DNA from: Acanthococcus lagerstroemiae
Taxonomy: Eukaryota > Arthropoda > Insecta > Hemiptera > Eriococcidae
Reading direction: 5' to 3'
Assembly: GCA_031841125.1 (NCBI GenBank)
Contig: CM063111.1
Coordinates: forward strand, 58,217,535-58,281,534
Length of the DNA stretch: 64,000 bases
Shown: positions 1 to 13,500 of the stretch, one piece after another
How the letters are laid out: every line of letters begins with the position of its first letter
Numbering within the stretch: position 1 is the stretch's first letter
Made by a program: the position numbers and the translations under genes
Notes under the pieces: model-generated
What the model saw: the letters and a program-made list of their open reading frames with translations, nothing else
Databases searched by the model: none
Told to the model about the DNA's origin: nothing

Positions 1-1433
1 AGTTTGGATTTTCTCAGCCCAGCGAAGCTATACCAGAATTTTACGAAAACACGAACTACGTTTTTTCATCGCACGAAAATACCATTTTCATGAATACTGC
101 CTATTGATAGTGTAACGAATCAATTATGGACGGAGCAGGTTATCAATATGTCCGTATCACGTTGGGTCTAGAATGCCGGGATTTTAAAGCAAACTCAATT
201 CTTCTTGAATGAATAAATAGGCGATAATTTGCGTATTAGACTCCCTACATTTTTGGAATACTGATGACTGATTGGCAAGTTTGAAGGCAAGTTCCACCAC
301 GTAGTAGGTTTTCAAGATTTACAGAATGGGGTGCTTGTATGCGTACATTGTCGCATCTTTTCACTATAAGGACACTATAATAAATATTATGCTCATTCAA
401 ACTGTTGGAGTCCAATTAATCTGATGATGCGAAGTTTAACTACGCCGAGTTGCTGCGTAACCAAACCTCGCCTCATTGGACTATGGGCTCCAAAATTTCG
501 AATAAGTACAGCAAATGTTTACTACAGTGTCCTTATTAGCTATCATGTGACAGCACTTTCAACTCGGTAGATCTTACCAGTTAGTGTTACCGAACTCGAA
601 AACATGAAATTTCATCCTTCACGCACAACGCACCGCTGCAGTAACTTGACAACGTATCAGAAATCGGGACGGCCCCGTAGACTTTACATAGAAAATCATA
701 AAAATTGAATCATGCTTCAATGCTGTCTGCTGCCACAAGTAGCCCAAGTTTGAAAGTGTCGTGTGGTGTACATATAGGTGATCATCTCGGAGGGTTATGA
801 TGCGAACAATAACTAACCGCTTCGTGCTTACCTTTCACAGTACCTCGCAGACGAGACTGAGGGCTTCTTCGACTTCAGTGTAATATATTGTAGTCCCCGT
901 ATCTCGAGCTTCTCGAACCAATTGCTTTCGATACCGCGCTGTCACGTTTCCGACGCGCAATCAGCGAATTAACCTGAAACAAGGCGAACAATTAGAATGG
1001 CTGAACGAGGCACCGCGCATTCCGTGACATGTATAACCTCCCAGCCTCTGTTCTGTCGCTTCTAACTTTTAAGCTTTCGGGCTGGAATGGCGAAACTAAT
1101 TCCAAAAATCACAAGTAAACATGAAGACGTCGCCTCATACTGTCGGCCCACGTTTTCTTAATTACTCGCCAGCAGTTCACAGCTTTCACCTCACACACGG
1201 ATACGTCAGGTTGGGGTATACGACATACGAAATGACGATAATATTTGTTATGTATGAAAACCGCTTTAATACTACTATTGTCGTTGATGTATTATAGCCG
1301 GGATTGTTATCACCTGCATCAAAACAAAAGAAACGAGAACTTTCATTTACACGTACGAGTATTTTTGAAGTGTACAAATGAAACCGATCTATCGCTGATT
1401 CTGCTCAATTATAATAGGATCACTGGATTGATG
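1..1433. other. Intergenic or 5' intronic stretch, no gene recognised
   Basis: No conserved coding sequence was recognised. The only locally open, GC-richer stretch is about 830-970. It is open on both strands for 30-45 codons and has AG-like and GT-like sites nearby (on the minus strand a gtaagc donor at about 833), but no family could be assigned. The sequence could be intron or upstream of Sema5, whose first coding exons must lie 5' of position 4528, probably outside the window. Confidence 0.5.
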
Positions 1434-1439
1434 CCGTAA

Positions 1440-1621
1440 TAAACTTGGGTAACTTCGGATTTGTGGGGGAACTCCGGAAATAGTCAGGACTGGAGTAACA
1501 TTGGTTAGATGTGTTATTTCTTCGTTTCCTAGTATGTTAAATAAAACCGCTGTTCCAGTTCTAATGTATAAAACCGACAATGTCCGGAGTTCCCCCACAA
1601 ATCCGAAGTGAACCCAGTTTA
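1440..1621. repeat. Short inverted-repeat element (MITE-like) with ~39-bp arms
   Basis: The left arm is 1440-1478 and the right arm 1583-1621. They are reverse complements with about six differences, all in one short block, and share the core cttcggatttgtggggga. The centre is about 104 bp. The pairing extends a few bases beyond (ccgtaa on the left, ttacgg on the right), so no clean target duplication can be read. It is most likely a small non-autonomous DNA transposon. A transcribed copy would fold into a long hairpin. Confidence 0.7.
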
Positions 1622-2855
1622 CGGTACTCAATGAGTTTGAAATGCGGTGTTGCCCGCAAATGGTACCTGAGCTTCCCTTCAGAGAGAAGCCGTTACTGAG
1701 CCCAGTGAGAGTCGCTTTTTTACCCTCGTAGCTTTCCACGACTTAGGGTTTTGTTCCTGCTATACTGACCCTTCCACTTAGATGCTTGGTACATAAATGT
1801 ATGTATTCTCGAGTTCCATTGGTTGCAGTTTGATCATTCATGAAAACAGAAAACTTCTGTGAATAAATCGTAGGATTTTCAGAATTTTAGTAACCTCAGT
1901 TTGCCTAAAATTTAGTCACCGTGGCACTTGATATCAGGGGCTGAGGGCGGTGTCAAAAGTATCATACAAAAGTTTGCAGGTCGTTGAATTCGTTTTTGAT
2001 AGCTGATCCCATTTTGTAAATCTAGACTCAGGTGGTTGTTTCATAGGTTTTTGAACTGTGAGTTGCAGATCTCATTTTCCCTCATTTTTCTTTCCAAATA
2101 TCGTATGTAAAATATTCGCTATTAATCCGTGCCAAAAATGGATTGAAGTTTCACATATGATTTTCCATTTAAAAAGAGGGGAATTTGCCTTCAAAGCATC
2201 TTACAAGGAGCTACGAAAAGTCGACTCAGAAAGAAGTTTTTAACATAATAAAACTCGATAAAAAATTATTTGTGAATAGTAATTCTTGTAAAAGGTGCAC
2301 AGGGCTTCAAAATAAGACTGTCGAGGGTCTACTGATGGCTTTTCACTCAATGAAATAAATGAAGAATGGTCTTCCAGAAGGGGTTAAGTCAAAAAACAAG
2401 ATTTCACAGAAAACGCAAGAAACTGCTAACCTTTAACAGCACTGAACGAGCATACTTTCTTTGTTGATTATTGCATGTCTTGGACACATTGAATTGAATA
2501 TGACAAGAACGAAAACGATCACACGCTTTTACTTCTTACTAGCGTGTCGTAAAGTTAGGAATGTCGACGACTTAGCTCGTTTTGCCAAACCAAAGTGCTA
2601 TTATGTGGAACCTTTGACTACATACCTGATGGACTAGGAGTAGTGATGATAACGTGAAACTACATTCCCCTACTTTCCTTCTCCATAAAGTATCGCTGGG
2701 CACCTCTTATCACCTCAGTTCGATTTGCAGCAGAATTTTTCGAAGTTCTCTTTTATTTTTTGATGAAATAAAACGAACGCGTGGAACGTATTCATCTGCT
2801 GAAGAAAAGGGCCTCAATGGTAACAGGACACTGAGGCTCTTTTCTTGTGCCACAT
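1622..2855. other. No gene seen
   Basis: The sequence is AT-rich with only short random ORFs. No repeat structure, splice-bounded exon or RNA gene was recognised. Confidence 0.5.
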
Positions 2856-2926
2856 CACATTACGGTTCTTTACACGTCACATTACGGTTCCTTACACGTC
2901 ACATTACGATTCCTTACACGTCACAT
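2856..2926. repeat. 22-bp tandem minisatellite, three copies plus a partial
   Basis: Three consecutive 22-bp units start at 2856, 2878 and 2900. Each reads cacattacg, a variable base, then ttc and acacgt at the end. A partial fourth unit follows. Units differ by one or two substitutions. Confidence 0.85.
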
Positions 2927-2981
2927 AACTCCTTAATGATAATTTTACAGTGAGATAAAAAATCGTTCATTGTACTCTTTG

Positions 2982-3014
2982 TCAGTTTGGGGTGATCAGA
3001 TCACCCCAAACTGA
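2982..3014. repeat. Near-perfect 33-bp palindrome
   Basis: The arms 2982-2997 and 2999-3014 (tcagtttggggtgatc and its exact complement) flank a single central base. This could be two fused transposon ends or a hairpin. No protein-binding identity is claimed. Confidence 0.85.
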
Positions 3015-4527
3015 TAACAATACCCGCAAAACGTTTGCCTTTGGTAGCGCCACCTGGGTGAGGTTTAAACCCCAATGCCGATTTTACTCGTTACGTATGT
3101 TTACATTAACAAAAATAAAAAAGTGCTATGGCAGCACTGTTACATCAGTGCGTGCGTGCACCGTGACGCTACAATCCTACATTTGTTCATTTTCACCTCG
3201 TCGTTTAAGTTCACCCCATCTAACAAAATTGCACTATTTTCCCTAACCTAGTCTACGTACACACTCGCACGTATTATTGTTTCGATATCCACCCACTGAG
3301 AAGGGTTTCGAATTGTGAAGAAAGTATACATAAAAATAAAAAAAATGAAGGAAAAAAAAAGGCGTCGGCAGCGAGCACTTTTTTCGTATTCTTTTCTTCT
3401 TGTTCTACCTACGAATGAAAACCATTTTGGTATACAGGTATACATCGTTATTGTATATGCTCTATTCGATCGTATGTGCCTACCTCATTAGCATACGACC
3501 CACCTAAATCAGCGACGTCGCCGTACATTTTAAAATATTCTCTTCCTCGGAACTCGAATTCGATGAAGTTTATTGTAAACGCAATTAAACGAACTGGTTA
3601 TATTATACTTCCCCTGGCCCCATCGTTCACAACAGAGTCTGTGGTACACGCGGAATTTAATTAAACAAAGGTAAAAACGTGAACTGGTCAAGTTGACTTT
3701 TTTTTCGTCAAATTGAATTGTAATCATCGTGGGCTTCGACGTTTATGGCGACATTACGCTAGTAATTCCATTTACACACATGATTTTTCATTCGAAGACT
3801 ATAGAACCTAGAAATTATGAAAAAAGTAGAAACGAGAAAGACAGAGGAAAAAAGTGAGTAGGTATTTTTATGGGCCGCGATTTTCATTATATATGTTGTA
3901 TATTGTTCGTATGTAGCTCAATGTGCATGGAAAAACTGAACGCGATAGAAATTTTTTTTTTTTTTGTGAACTGGTCGGTCGTAAACGACATACATGTGCG
4001 AATCGCTCTCGTCATTTTGCAGTCAGTCAGCCTGCACAATCGTTAAACGCCATCGTTCGTATAAACCAGTTTGAATTGCTTCGATGCAGTCACAACACAG
4101 GCACTGTTTCATCCGTTAGCCATATAAATACTGTCGTCAAAGCATCAGATTAGGAAAAAGAAGAGACAAAACAGTGTTCTAAATGCTAATCCTGGGAAAA
4201 AAATCGAATACGACCGTACGAGTTTTCCCTTGCTTATAACTTTCATTATTTAAAAAGTTACTACTCATAAATCATGCATGGGAAGACATGAACTTGTTTC
4301 AACTTCCGAGTTGAATGTGAATTTAATTTAATATGAACACCCAGGAACGGGCGGGTGAGGAAAAATGTACCATTTTCTTTGATTGCTGTAGGCTTCTGTC
4401 GCCGCATCCACTTAACACGAGATGATACCAATTAACTATTGGGCTGCCTAGTACTTCAGAAAAGGGAGAAAACTGAAAGGCTTATCTGTTGGCCCGATTC
4501 TACATTGTTTGCATTCGTTTGTTACAG
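3015..4527. other. AT-rich non-coding stretch upstream of the first visible Sema5 exon
   Basis: This is probably a Sema5 intron. It contains poly-A and poly-T runs (about 3330-3360 and 3951-3965) and several short ORFs with no recognisable similarity. I searched by eye for an exon encoding the conserved class-5 N-terminal segment that precedes the 4528 exon and did not find one here. Confidence 0.5.
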
Positions 4528-7500
4528 AGATCGAATATACCGGCTTACTATTGATGGCCTTCAGCTGGTGGAGAGTGCGACGTGGTCAGCAGATCAGGAC
4601 AAAATTAAATCGTGCTTGGAGAAAGGACAATCGGAAACGGACTGTCGTAATTACATCAAAGTTTTACTATCGCACGGGACTCGATTGTTTACTTGCGGAA
4701 CGAACGCCTTTTCGCCCAAGTGCGCGTGGAGAGAGGTAACTACCAGCCTGAAGAAAAATATATTTTTCCTTCGTGTATGATGAATAGGCAACTCATCGAG
4801 CACATGCGCAGGCGTGCTACTCATTATTACATTCGAAGGAGACAAGATATACGTTCAAATTATTCAACAGTATTGCATATTTTCGCTCTTTCTTCCTTCC
4901 ATGAAGTTGTTGACTGGAGGGCTATGTTTCCCGTCTTTTAAACATACTAAAAGAGTATAATATTATTATGATATTTTACTGATGAAGCATCATCAGTTAG
5001 CTCCTTCCAAACTCATAATTAGCGGTCACAACTATGTAACAGCGTATGAAGTTGTCAATTATCGAGTCCAAGGGGTTCTCAGCAGTGATGTTAGACAAAA
5101 AGTTTTTTTTTATCAGACGAGCATTTCATCTTTTTTTATTATGTTATGAGTTTTGTCATCTTTGGAATTCTGTCATTTTGTTTTTCCATGGTTTTGTTCC
5201 ATCTTGATGAAATTATCTTGTCATTTTGTCTTCTTTTTTGTTATGTCACTTAGTAGGTATAGTCTATTCCACTACATAACAGCTTGAACAACAATGGGAT
5301 GAGATTATGTGATTCTAACTATATTTTAAATGCTAAATACAATGGCACTAATTATTTTTCTATTTTTTTGAAAACCTCTCGATTAAAATTTTATCAAATT
5401 TTCTGATTTTTATTCCCTTTTGTCGTCCACAAATATCTATACTGATACGTGATACTGATAACAATATTGAACAACAATGTAACGCGCGCATAATTGTTTG
5501 ATTAGTAATGTCATCTTAATGATACTAAAATTCGCATTTAAGATAGGCGATAGTAAAACAAATTAACTACTTATAATCAAAAAATTAACTTCGGCATCAA
5601 ATTCCTTGTTGAAAATACAGAGAATCATATTACATTCTTATAAATTGTGTAGTGTTATCAATGGCAATGTTGTTCAGCTTAGGCCATTATCAATTATTCT
5701 GTATTATGTAGTTTAGCATCTAGTTCATAATTTAAAAATTTAAAGTCCATGAAATATCATAACATAATATTTTTGTCATTGGATTTATTTTTCTGTTCTG
5801 TCATTGACAAAATGGTCTTAACAAAAAATGATTTGTCATATATGCCAAGGTTTTGAAAATTCAGTTGTCATTTTGTTATGTCTAACATCACTATGGTTCT
5901 CGTGATATTGAACTTCACTACTTATACTGTACAGATTAGCTCCTGGGTATCCTAACCGGCTGACAAGGTTACAATCGCAAGTTCTTTTCATTTCAAAGTA
6001 TTCTTAAAACTGGGAGCTCTACTAGACTAATACTTGATAACTTATTCATACCTGAACAATGGTCCATTCCCACAAAACGAAGATTGCAACTGTCAGTATA
6101 CATTGCTGTGTAAATCCTCTGGTCTTCCTCTTCTGCAAGATGTTAGAGAGTTTTTCGCTTAAGAAATGTCAGGCATTCTTCCTTTTCTGCAACATATACA
6201 TGCTGAAGGAATCAGTTCACCAATTTTCAAATTAGTGAGCGTATTATTAACTCATCGTTATATTTTATTAACAGCTGGAAAACATCACCAAAGTTATGCA
6301 TCCGACAAATGGTTTGGCAAAGTGTCCATACAGCCCGCATGCAAATGTTACCTCATTTATGAGCGAAAGAGGCGTTTACTTCGCGGGTACACCGATGGAT
6401 TTTGCTGGGACTGATTCGGCAATTGTTAAGGAGGTCAACGGAATTATAATTAGGACAACTCAGTACGATTCTATGTGGCTGAACGAGCCTCAGTTTGTGG
6501 GCTCATTTGAAACAGAATTGTATGTGTACTTTTTGTTCAGAGAAGGAGCTGTAGAATACATGAACTGTGGAAAGGTAATTTTACATTTGTTTGAGAATGA
6601 ATACTGAGACAGTCAGTAGCATGAGTGGGTTTTGTACTTGCAAAAGAAGCATCTGTAAGTATTACATGATAAGTATTTACTGTTTGGTTGCAGAAAATAT
6701 TCTCACGCATCGCTAGAGTGTGTAAGAATGACAATGGTGGACAGGTGATGCTGCGCGATAACTGGACAACGTTCATGAAGGCACGGCTGAACTGCTCACT
6801 ACCAGGCGAATATCCATTTTATTATGATGAAATTCAAGGTATCACGTATCTGCCCGATAACGGATTAGTTTATGCAACGTTTACAACACCAAGGTTCGTT
6901 TAAGAACATGTATTTTTGACAATAATTTCTCATCTTTTGTAATAGCGTTGTGTTCTGTCTATTATTGGTTGAATGCAAAATATACTAGATACTTTTTTTT
7001 GCACTAACTTTTGGTGTAATTATTTCGCTACATCAGGTTAACAATTAATTCATCAACCTCTGTTGTGATAAGCAACGTGTAATTTTTGTCAACTCTGTAA
7101 CTAAAGCCAATATTTAAAACTCACGCAAACACTTTTCAACCACCAGTTTTATCAACTGAATCATCCGATTGCAGTAGAGCTACAATCATCATAGTTGAAA
7201 AAATATTGGAAAGCATTCAGATTGTATGTATTTTGATATTGATACAAATTTCATTTATCATCACTCAAAGTTCCTTGTTCCCACGAGTTCTGAACTATTA
7301 CTGATATTAAAATACATTACACTTACAGAAACAGCATACCTGGCTCAGCTATCTGCTCGTTCAAAATAAATGACATTAACGCTGTCTTCAGTGGTGCATT
7401 CAAGCATCAAGCAACAATTAATTCGGTCTGGGAACGTGCGCAAAATAATCAGAATCAGAAATGCGGTTATTCGGATTCGCGGATCGCCAAAGATTATCAG

Positions 7501-10500
7501 TTGATGGATAATGCTGTGCAGCCCATCACCCAGCTTCCTCTCTATTACAGCCAACTGGAACGAATTGTACACATTGCCGTAGATGTAGTGGCTACTAAAC
7601 ATTACATGTGTGTATATCAGTTACCTAAGATCTGAAAAACCACACTGAAAAGTGTGATGCACATGACTCATCAAAACTTTTATCGTTTACAGGGAAATGT
7701 ACATTATGTATGTATCTACTGAGGAGAATATAGTAAAGAAGATATCTGTGTTACCTCGGACAATGAAAACGTGTGTTGTGGAAATCTGGAAACCAATGTC
7801 CAGCCCATCGCATAGAATATTATCGTTGCATTTCTTGAAACAGAATGTAAGTTGAAAATTTTACTCAACTTTTAAAGTTTTAGTAACATATGCATTCTTT
7901 TCATGGGTAAATTCTAAATTGCAACTTGCTAGAAAATTGCATGGGTTTCAATGTACTACGCATTGCTATCTACTAGTATTCACAACTATTAAGTGAGAAA
8001 AAAGGATCTCCAGTCAGAAATTAATTAACTCAATTTACTGAAAATCTAGATTGTGTCACTGGCACTCAAATAAATATAGCTGATGTAAAAGGCTCTCATC
8101 AGAAGTCACCATTCCCGGCATTTTCTTTTAGTTTCAGTCAGTGTAGTCATTTACCAATTCAAAATTTTCAATCGACGAGTTTTGTGTGACGTCACACCAG
8201 CAAGTTACTGTTAGCAAAAGTACCCGTATTTTTTCGTGCGAACGTATTCTGTCGCGTCACAGCGATGGAGCGCTAGTGTATTTCATCCCGTTTTGTGTAC
8301 TTCCACTTTTGGCCACCACTTGTAAAGTAGATGGCGCGCTATGTATTTCATCCCGTTTTGGTAGCTTCTGCATTTGTCCACCAGATGTCAGCCACTTTGC
8401 TGGCGCTTCCTAATTGATCCTATAAGAAAAACACACGGAGCAAAGATTATCATTACTACCTCACTACCAGATATGGGCGTTGTTCACTATTATTTAATGA
8501 ACTTGCTCTTGCTCTTTCCATTTTTAGTGAACTACTTCTTGCTCTTGTTCACTTGGTCTTCCAACTGATTTAGTTCATTGTTTGTTCATTAAAAGTAAAA
8601 AGAACCTTTGCTTATTTAAAAATAGGGTTTTTCGCACAAACTAATTGCAAGTAAAATTTTTTTGGGGTAATAGCGTACAGCTGAAAACTAGGCTGTTACC
8701 CAAATTTTTTTTTATTTTTTTTTAAATCCCTATTGAAATCCTATGAGATTGTTGATAAAATTTAAAGTTTAAACATCAAATAAAAATTCAATAATGTTAT
8801 AATTTGTAATTTTATAACTAAAACCATTATGAAAGTGGAAACTAAAGTCTGAAAAGTGGAAATATACAAGAAAAAGCCAAAAAAAAAAAGAAAATTACGA
8901 AAAAATAGATGAACAAAGAATGAACTAGTTCAGAATTAAGTTCACCAAATTGTGAACAAGAGCAACGCCCATCTCTACTCACTACCTGTCCGCTGTCCTG
9001 AGAATAAGAAATTTGTTAGAAAGCAAATATATTTATTTTTAATCCATAAGGTTCTAAGCATTTGTTAATAAATTTGAAAATTTCTGATTTCTAACAAATT
9101 TCTTATGCTCAGCTCTCAGAAAATCAATACGTTCGCACAAAAAAATACGGGTTCTACCAAGAATAGTAACACACTGTGTGACGTTATCACAAAACTGGTC
9201 TATCATTCAAGTTAGTAGTTAGCATCAACTCCCGCTCTTGAGTACTTCAGTATTTCAATCTGAACAATGATTTTGTTCCATATAAAGTATTATTAAGACC
9301 ATTTTCAGGAGGCTTTCATGAACGCTGAAAGCTGCGTTTTTAGAAGCCGCAAGCCCGCAACATAAAAAGTTGACATTATTTCATTAACTGAACGCTGTTA
9401 AGCATAAGGGAACCAATCAACATTTGTGAGCAAGGTTGAAAAAGAAAAAGAACAAAACAAGTGCTTTTTGTTTTGGTACTACATATACTAGAACATGATA
9501 CTGAAAATACTAGCTGTCTGCATTATAGAAATCGCTGTCTTATTCTCTCCTGCTGGAGTCTGTGGCAGTAAGAAAGTTCAATCATGTCAGTGAGGGACCA
9601 GAAAGACAATCAGCTTTTAATAAACCTCTGAATCTTCTTCTTAGTAGCTGATATACAAGAGCAAGACTCAGTTCACAATTTTTTCTTCAGCATTTCAAAA
9701 TTGTAGATACTTTTATTGTGAAAGTAATCTACTTCTGATGCCATTAAGTACTCCTTAGCTAATGTGAACGCTATTAACTTCTCCATTTTATGCACGCAGG
9801 AATCATCATCATTATACATTGGCACTGACCACGAAGTTATTCGAATGCCAGCTCAGCACTGCAAACGCCATAAAACCAAACAGGCGTGTCTGGATGCCAT
9901 GGATCCGTACTGTGGTTGGAATGAATTGAAATTAGAATGTTCTCCACCGCCCAGTGACGATCCTTTAACTAACTACTGGGCTCAACTACCTCTTGAATGC
10001 CCGACCTTCACACATCCGGGTAAATACATATTATACTTCTTTCTTTCCATATTCTGCTGGAATGTATACAAGTGGGGTGTTTTGGCGTTCAACCCTTTGG
10101 AAATGAAGGTTGCATCTTCCTTTTTATATCTTCTGTGCAGATCTATGTTTATTATTCAGTATATTGATCTAAAATACAACCACTCCTCTCCAACCCCTTG
10201 AAATGAAAGCAGGCAGTAACTAGTGGAGCAAATTTATTGAGTGGACGAGACTGAAGATTTTTTCAAGCGTTGAAGCGAAAAATCAAATATTTTCCAGCTG
10301 TTAAGCACCGAAAGAAAAATGGAAAAACTTGAAATGCGTTGATTTGCCAGTTGAGTAACTACATACCTGAAGTTGTCAACTTACCAAATTTGAAAGATGA
10401 TTATGGGGGAGGGAGCATAGCTACAGCCTTGAATGAAATCCTCTCCAGTACTTTTTTTTGCAACATTCTTCTGTTAATTAACCGCGGATTTTTTAGTTCC

Positions 10501-13500
10501 AGGTGGTTGGTCCGAATGGTCTGCATGGTCCCCCTGTAACCAGGCGGGTGTAAATACTGAAGCTACAGATCAATGCATGTGTTCTAGTCGACAGTGCAAC
10601 AATCCTCCTCCGCAAAATGGCGGCCCATTTTGCGAAGGTGTCTCCATTCAAGTAGGTCAACTTCAACTTGGACAATTAGTGACCTACAGTACGACTTGTT
10701 AAGATACTAACCGTTTGTATTTCATGCAGGTTACCAATTGTACAGTTCACGGCGGTTGGACCAACTGGTCGGAATGGTCAGCATGCTCTGAAAGTTGCGG
10801 TATCGCTGTAAAAACTCGAAAGCGCAGCTGCAGTAACCCGGCGCCTGCATTTGGAGGTCGTGTTTGCGTTGGTTCCGACACAGATACCAACGCTTGCTTA
10901 GGAAATCCTCCTTGTCCTGGTAATTTTGCTGAATTACTCGCAACCGAATGATCCCATGTGTGGACGTTGCATCGGTATTAATTATTAGGGTATTTTACAG
11001 AGCCGGTCAGGCAAGTAGTGGATGGAGGTTGGAGCCCGTGGAGTCCGTGGAGCGAATGCTCAGTAAAGTGTGGCGGAGGTTATCGGAGCCGTTTCCGAAA
11101 GTGCAACAATCCACCTCCGCAAATGCCTGGTGGAATGGACTGTCCAGGTAGCCCTGTGGAGTACGAGCTGTGCAACAGTCAACAATGCTCGAATGTAAAC
11201 CGGTTGTCAGAGTGGACGCCGTGGGTGTCCATGGGAAATGGAACTGAAAGACGGTTCAAATTTGTGTGTAAAGCGCCAGTGGGCGAATCTAAGCTGATAA
11301 AAATTTCACTATCGAGAGATGAAGATCGAGTATGTGGGCCTGCCGGATGTTACCGACCTGGTAAGTTTTGCTCGATTAGGATTAAGAAAAATACACAATC
11401 TCGTCCTCGTTCCTGAAGTTTTAAATGCGTACATATTCATTTTAGGGCGGTCAGAGATTGACGATACGTGGTCTGAATGGTCACCTTGTTCCGTTGATTG
11501 CGGGGGAGGGGAGCAGTTCAGAACTAAATTCTGCGACTACAAAGTTGAAGATTGCACTACTGCTCAGAAACAAACCAAACGATGTAATACTCATGCTTGT
11601 AAAGGTAACTCTATATGTTCGAAATTGTATGTTTGTTAAAATGAAAGTTTAGTGTTAAAATATGATCATCAAGGGTATTTCATTTCAGGAGAATGGGGGT
11701 GCTGGACGGATTGGTCTAGCTGTTCGGTGAGTTGTGGTGTCGGAGTAAAGCAACGTACACGTACTTGCTTATCAGTTACCAATCATTCTGTCGCTGGGGT
11801 CGACTGTGACGGGCCATCGGTTATTCAAGAACCGTGTGAGATGCCATCGTGTGAAAGTGAGTTTAATATACAGCTGTAGTTTTTGAGTAAATTCAGCTAG
11901 ATTATGAAAATTAGCCATGGAAGTTAGGATATCATATTAGCCTGCAGTCTTTGATGACCCATTTTTACGTAAGGCCTATACTAATTATAGTGACTTATGA
12001 TTGTATTATAATGCGGCAGTCTTGAGAGGGCAGCACAGCTGATACATACATCATGCTAGCTACTTATGCTACTTACTTGGGGTATTGAATTAAAATTTAT
12101 CTTACGTTTACAGGTGAAGGATGGTTACCATGGACTAGTTGGTCAGATTGCGATAATTCCAATAAACAGTTCCGAAAACGCAAGTGTTCTGTTCTGCATC
12201 CTACTGGTTCAATGTGTCAAGGAGATGACACTGAAATGAGATTTTGCAGTGATATAATATCCAACGGTGAGTCAAACATACATTTATGTACTATTATTGA
12301 AGATAATAAATTTACATGGTCGTTTTGCTTCTTGGATAAGAAATGGGGGGGGGTAAAATTATTACACACATTTTAATCAAACAATACATTAGGCGGTGTG
12401 ATACACGTACACTGTAAATAAGAAACATTTAACGATGGCTGCTAAGCTCATCAGTTCTTCAGTTGGAGCCCGTTCAGCGTAAGGGAACCAACCGACATTT
12501 GTAAACAAAATGAATTATTAGTATCATTGGAAAGAGCGTAAAAAGTAGAATTTTTCAAAATTGAGTTCCCAATTCAAAAATGTGTACTCACGTTGAAAAA
12601 AACTTATCAGTAAACGCTGTATCATATAGTTTCTACATGACTCTTGAACTTCGAATCACGAGTTCTCAAAAAAACAGATTTTGCTGGTTGGTTCCCTTAC
12701 ACTTAACAGCGTCCAGTTTGCGGCTGTCAGCACTGCTGTAGCGTGTTAGCGCCATATTTTGTCTGTTTTATGCGTCCTGGAAAAGGGGTCTAAATGAACG
12801 TTAGTTTTACTTTTTTTCTCTTGGATGTGGTTTCATGATGAGTCCTCAAGATCTCACACACCGACTGGGTACAGCAGTTCCTATTGTTGTATTATTCTCA
12901 TTTAGTATTCAAAATGACTTCAACTGCTAGATTAACGGTTGTTAACAAATAACAGATAATACACCGTGATTTATGTAGACTGCTGCAGCTCGAGCGAGAT
13001 CATAATAACTGTAAAGTCCCGTCATACTCATTTCCCTTCATCGTCGTATATCATCCCTTCAACTTTATTTCAAGTGATCGTCTGGGGCTAGTTGTACAAT
13101 AGAAAGTTAACTATCCCGTGATAATTAACTCGCTGTTTTGACCAATTAATTTGGCAAGTTAACGATAACTCACGACCGTACTACTGGTACCGTAGGTTCA
13201 TTTTGTTTTGTATTTCTCATAATCCTTGCATTTCCGTTCCAAACTTCGGACCATCAACCGACGAACTGTTGGTACCCATAAGTACGTTTGAAAACCCATT
13301 TTCTAAAATACTTACATCTTGTTTCAGATATAAGTCCAATCGGAGTGCAGAGTGGTCAGATCAGCGAGCCACAGTCGGCCACAGCAATGGTGCTATTTTG
13401 TTTCCTGTCTTTTGTGGTTGGTTTGTGTGCGGCAGCCGGTTTCAGTTACTACTGGGTAAAGAAACATCAGTACTCAGTGCCCAGTAGTCCGCACTACATT

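Larger units (their letters stand above)
7847..9799. other. Sema5 intron loaded with nested and truncated MITEs
   Basis: The intron between the fifth and sixth visible exons contains the nested elements at 8178-9196, a truncated MITE end at about 9389-9430 (same family as 12465-12714) and an inverted pair at about 9001-9030 and 9090-9120 (aagaaatttgttagaaa and its complement). No missing sema exon is needed here: the protein reads through cleanly from LHFLKQN to ESSSLYIGT. Confidence 0.7.

Noticed and set aside
830..970. Possible exon near the left edge
   Set aside because: Open frames exist on both strands and a strong minus-strand donor is near, but no frame reaches that donor with a convincing peptide and no family was recognised.
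11007..11015. Alternative acceptor at 11015 for the Sema5 third-TSP1 exon
   Set aside because: It keeps the frame, but the acceptor at 11000 has the better pyrimidine tract (tattttacag) and also keeps phase 1, giving [13 protein letters not shown] without a stop.
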